64,000 nucleotides of DNA from Celeribacter indicus. GTDB lineage: Bacteria > Pseudomonadota > Alphaproteobacteria > Rhodobacterales > Rhodobacteraceae. This document shows, piece after piece, positions 61,961 through 64,000 of the stretch; within the stretch, counting starts at the first letter, position 1; every line of letters starts with the position of its first letter. The DNA lies in contig NZ_CP004393.1 in NCBI RefSeq assembly GCF_000819565.1, positions 2,232,001-2,296,000 on the forward strand. Reading direction: 5' to 3'. A program made the position numbers and the translations under genes. The notes below the pieces were generated by a model, which was given only the letters and a program-made list of their open reading frames with translations, made no database searches and had not been told where the DNA came from.

Positions 61961-62956
61961 ATGACTGCCACACATCACAGACCGGAGGCAATCCAGCGCG
62001 GCGCGCGGATGTTGCGCACCGCGCTCGGCCCGGCCATTGCCCGGTTTCTGGAAGACCCGGCCGTGGTCGAGGTCATGCTGAACCCGGATGGCCGCATCTG
62101 GATCGACCGTCTTTCCGAAGGGCTGGCGGATACGGGCGAAACGATGTCGCCGGCCGATGGCGAGCGCATCGTGCGCCTGGTCGCACACCATGTCGGCGTC
62201 GAGGTTCATGCCCGCAGTCCCCGCGTCTCGGCCGAACTTCCCGAGAGCGGCGAACGCTTTGAAGGCTTGCTTCCCCCGGTGGTTTCCTCGCCGGCCTTCG
62301 CCATCCGCAAGCCGGCTGTCGCGGTGTTCAGCCTCGATGACTATGTGGCGGCCGGCATCATGTCTGCCGACCAAGCCGCGACGTTACGCGCGGCCGTTTC
62401 TTCCCGCGCCAACATCCTCGTGGCGGGTGGCACCAGCACCGGCAAGACCACACTGACCAACGCGCTTCTGGCCGAAGTCGCCAAGGGCGCGGATCGTGTC
62501 GTCATCATCGAGGACACGCGCGAGCTGCAATGCGCCGCGCCCAACCTTGTCGCTATGCGGACGAAAGACGGCGTGGCGACGCTTTCCGATCTGGTCCGTT
62601 CCTCGCTGCGCCTGCGCCCCGACCGCATCCCCATCGGCGAGGTGCGCGGATCGGAAGCCCTCGACCTGCTCAAAGCCTGGGGAACGGGACACCCCGGCGG
62701 CATCGGCACCATCCATGCAGGCACCGGCATCGGTGCGCTCCGCCGTCTTGAACAGCTCATTCAGGAGGCCGTCGTCACCGTCCCGCGCGCGCTGATCGCC
62801 GAGACCATCGACCTTGTTGCCGTCCTTTCCGGGCGCGGTTCCGCGCGCCGGCTGGCCGAACTCGCCCGCGTCGAAGGGCTGGGGCCGGACGGCGACTACC
62901 GCATCACGCATCTCAGCCCCTTGGCAACCCCCACCAGAACTGGAGACCCCGAATGA
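61961..62956 (+). CDS. trbB: TrbB/VirB11 conjugation ATPase
   Basis: 331 residues. Walker A is GGTSTGKTT (156-164); '[12 protein letters not shown]' and '[15 protein letters not shown]' (Walker B and Asp box) and the His box '[14 protein letters not shown]' complete the VirB11 set. The hexamer powers pilus assembly and transfer. The start chosen ([10 protein letters not shown]) is that of the family; an ATG 45 bases earlier lacks a ribosome site. Its stop overlaps trbC in ATGA. Confidence 0.96.
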   Translation: MTATHHRPEAIQRGARMLRTALGPAIARFLEDPAVVEVMLNPDGRIWIDRLSEGLADTGETMSPADGERIVRLVAHHVGVEVHARSPRVSAELPESGERFEGLLPPVVSSPAFAIRKPAVAVFSLDDYVAAGIMSADQAATLRAAVSSRANILVAGGTSTGKTTLTNALLAEVAKGADRVVIIEDTRELQCAAPNLVAMRTKDGVATLSDLVRSSLRLRPDRIPIGEVRGSEALDLLKAWGTGHPGGIGTIHAGTGIGALRRLEQLIQEAVVTVPRALIAETIDLVAVLSGRGSARRLAELARVEGLGPDGDYRITHLSPLATPTRTGDPE

Positions 62957-63285
62957 TCCGTCATGCCATGCGCATCCGTCGCCACGTCGCCACGGCCGCG
63001 GCCGTCACCTATGTCAGCCTCTTCATGGCCCCGGCCGCCCACGCCTCGGGGTCGTCGATGCCCTGGGAAGCGCCGCTGCAATCCATCCTCGAATCCATCG
63101 AGGGGCCGGTCGCGAAGATCATCGCCGTCATCATCATCATCGTGACCGGCCTGACGCTGGCCTTCGGCGATACCAGCGGCGGCTTCCGCCGCCTGATCCA
63201 GATCGTGTTCGGCCTGTCCATCGCCTTCGCCGCATCGAGCTTTTTCCTGTCGTTCTTCTCGTTCGGCGGCGGAGCGCTCGTTTGA
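62953..63285 (+). CDS. trbC: TrbC/VirB2 pilin
   Basis: 110 residues. A signal peptide ends near APAAHASGS; two hydrophobic helices follow (about 54-75, IIAVIIIIVTGLTLAFG, and 84-105). This is the VirB2/TrbC prepilin size and layout. TraF upstream is the expected maturation peptidase. It is coupled to trbB (ATGA) and to trbD (TGATG). Confidence 0.94.
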   Translation: MIRHAMRIRRHVATAAAVTYVSLFMAPAAHASGSSMPWEAPLQSILESIEGPVAKIIAVIIIIVTGLTLAFGDTSGGFRRLIQIVFGLSIAFAASSFFLSFFSFGGGALV

Positions 63286-63566
63286 TGGCGGGCGGCCTCG
63301 AACAGCTCGACGCGGTGCCGGGTTTCTCGGTCCCGGTCCATCGGGCGTTGACCGAGCATATCCTGCTCGGCGGCGCACCGCGCGCCATCGCCATCATGAA
63401 CGGGACGCTTGCCGGGGCCGTGGGCCTCGGCCTGCGCCTTTGGCTGGTCGGCCTCGCCATATGGGCCATCGGCCATTTCGCAGCCGTATGGGCGGCGAAG
63501 CGCGACCCCCAGTTCGTCGAGGTCGGACGCAGGCATCTGCGCGTCCCCGGCCATCTGGCGGTGTGA
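63285..63566 (+). CDS. trbD: TrbD/VirB3-like membrane protein
   Basis: 93 residues. 'GFSVPVHRALTEHILLGGAPR' in pieces (VPVHRALTEHILLGGAPR) is the TrbD/VirB3 signature, followed by two adjacent membrane helices (about 33-68, IMNGTLAGAVGLGLRLWLVG and on) and a short basic end. It belongs to the inner-membrane complex with TrbE. The start lies in TGATG with trbC. Confidence 0.94.
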   Translation: MAGGLEQLDAVPGFSVPVHRALTEHILLGGAPRAIAIMNGTLAGAVGLGLRLWLVGLAIWAIGHFAAVWAAKRDPQFVEVGRRHLRVPGHLAV

Positions 63567-63576
63567 GGGCGCGGCC

Positions 63577-64000
63577 ATGATGAACCTTGCCGAATACCGC
63601 CGCACCGCCACCCAGCTCGCCGATTATCTGCCATGGGCCGCGCTGGTCGGCCAAGGCGTCGTGCTCAACAAGGACGGCAGTTTCCAGAGGACGGCGAAGT
63701 TTCGTGGTCCCGATCTGGATTCCGCCGTCGCGGCCGAGCTGGTCGCCGTTGCCGGCCGCATCAACAACGCAGTGCGCCGTCTCGGCTCCGGCTGGAGCAT
63801 CTTCGTCGAGGCGCAGCGCAATCCGTCCTCGACCTATCCGGACAGCACATTTCCCGATCCCGCATCGGCGCTGGTCGATGCGGAGCGGAAAGCCGATTTC
63901 GAGGGTGAGGCCGACGAGGGATCGTCCCGGTGGGACGATCACCGGCCGAACGGCACGCATTTCGTGTCGGGCTACTTCCTGACCTTCCTCTGGCTGCCCC
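63577..64000 (+). CDS. trbE: TrbE/VirB4 ATPase (5' part only)
   Basis: The first 141 codons of the large VirB4-type ATPase. The opening MNLAEYRRTATQLADYLPWA, followed by 'VLNKDGSFQRTAKFRGPDLD' and 'FVEAQRNPSSTYP', is that of TrbE. Walker motifs would lie beyond the window. Start: one of two adjacent ATGs, ten bases past trbD. It shows the trb operon continues to the right. Confidence 0.94.
   Translation, partial: MMNLAEYRRTATQLADYLPWAALVGQGVVLNKDGSFQRTAKFRGPDLDSAVAAELVAVAGRINNAVRRLGSGWSIFVEAQRNPSSTYPDSTFPDPASALVDAERKADFEGEADEGSSRWDDHRPNGTHFVSGYFLTFLWLP

Larger units (their letters stand above)
39278..64000. mobile_element. Integrative conjugative element or integrated plasmid (left part)
   Basis: A continuous set of transfer (relaxase, traG, traF, trbB-C-D-E), replication (repA), partition (parA, RHH) and plasmid-type genes (DUF736, DUF932, DUF2840, ParB-like) begins just right of gntK. 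GC content is lower than to the left. The exact left end lies between about 39,170 and 39,280; no integrase or right end is inside the window. Confidence 0.85.

Overview
The window is high-GC alphaproteobacterial DNA, most likely from the Rhodobacteraceae/Roseobacteraceae group. The main evidence is gene order: lipA, a COQ10-like gene, cinA, pgpA and ispDF stand close to dusB-ntrB-ntrC-ntrY-ntrX-trkA-trkH-hfq-hflX. A GAFTGA-less NtrC and a DUF6477/DUF6456 pair beside guaA fit the same group. I would not name a genus.

Positions 1 to about 39,050 are chromosomal. From left to right they hold: a cut-off P-loop ATPase, two EamA permeases, a FadL-like porin and guaA; an oxyR/peroxiredoxin pair; lipoate synthesis, an rRNA methyltransferase, hpt and a COQ10-like protein; a decayed ammonium transporter; cinA-pgpA-ispDF; the nitrogen-control and potassium-uptake cluster ending in hfq and hflX; a SugE-type guanidinium exporter with a riboswitch-like leader; a penicillin-acylase-like hydrolase; zinT behind a Zur-type palindrome; rlmE, an aldose epimerase, nsrR and gntK. 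An 832-bp IS5-family element lies exactly between nsrR and gntK, in a CTAG that held both stop codons.

From about 39,200 to the right edge lies an integrative conjugative element or integrated plasmid, cut off by the window. It has a ParB-like protein, DUF932, DUF736 (twice) and DUF2285/RovC-type proteins, a TacAT-like toxin-antitoxin pair, a replication and partition operon (HTH, repA, parA, RHH partner, DUF2840, traF), a lytic transglycosylase, a DUF3363 relaxase, a TetR/SDR/LysR insert, traG and the start of trbB-C-D-E. No integrase and no right end are visible.

The most interesting signals are noncoding and lie in this element. They are: a 255-bp leader repeated at about 99% identity in front of parB-like and DUF932; a 146-bp multibranched inverted-repeat structure; a likely replication origin embedded in the 3' end of repA (DnaA-like boxes, two identical 18-mers, AT-rich tract); a cluster of three perfect hairpins beside an AT-rich tract; a shared 17-mer in front of traG and trbB; and a +1 frameshift (CCC-G) that splits the DUF6499/DUF2285 gene. 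An unrecognised two-gene module (42,821-44,001) is the best candidate for an undescribed cargo system.
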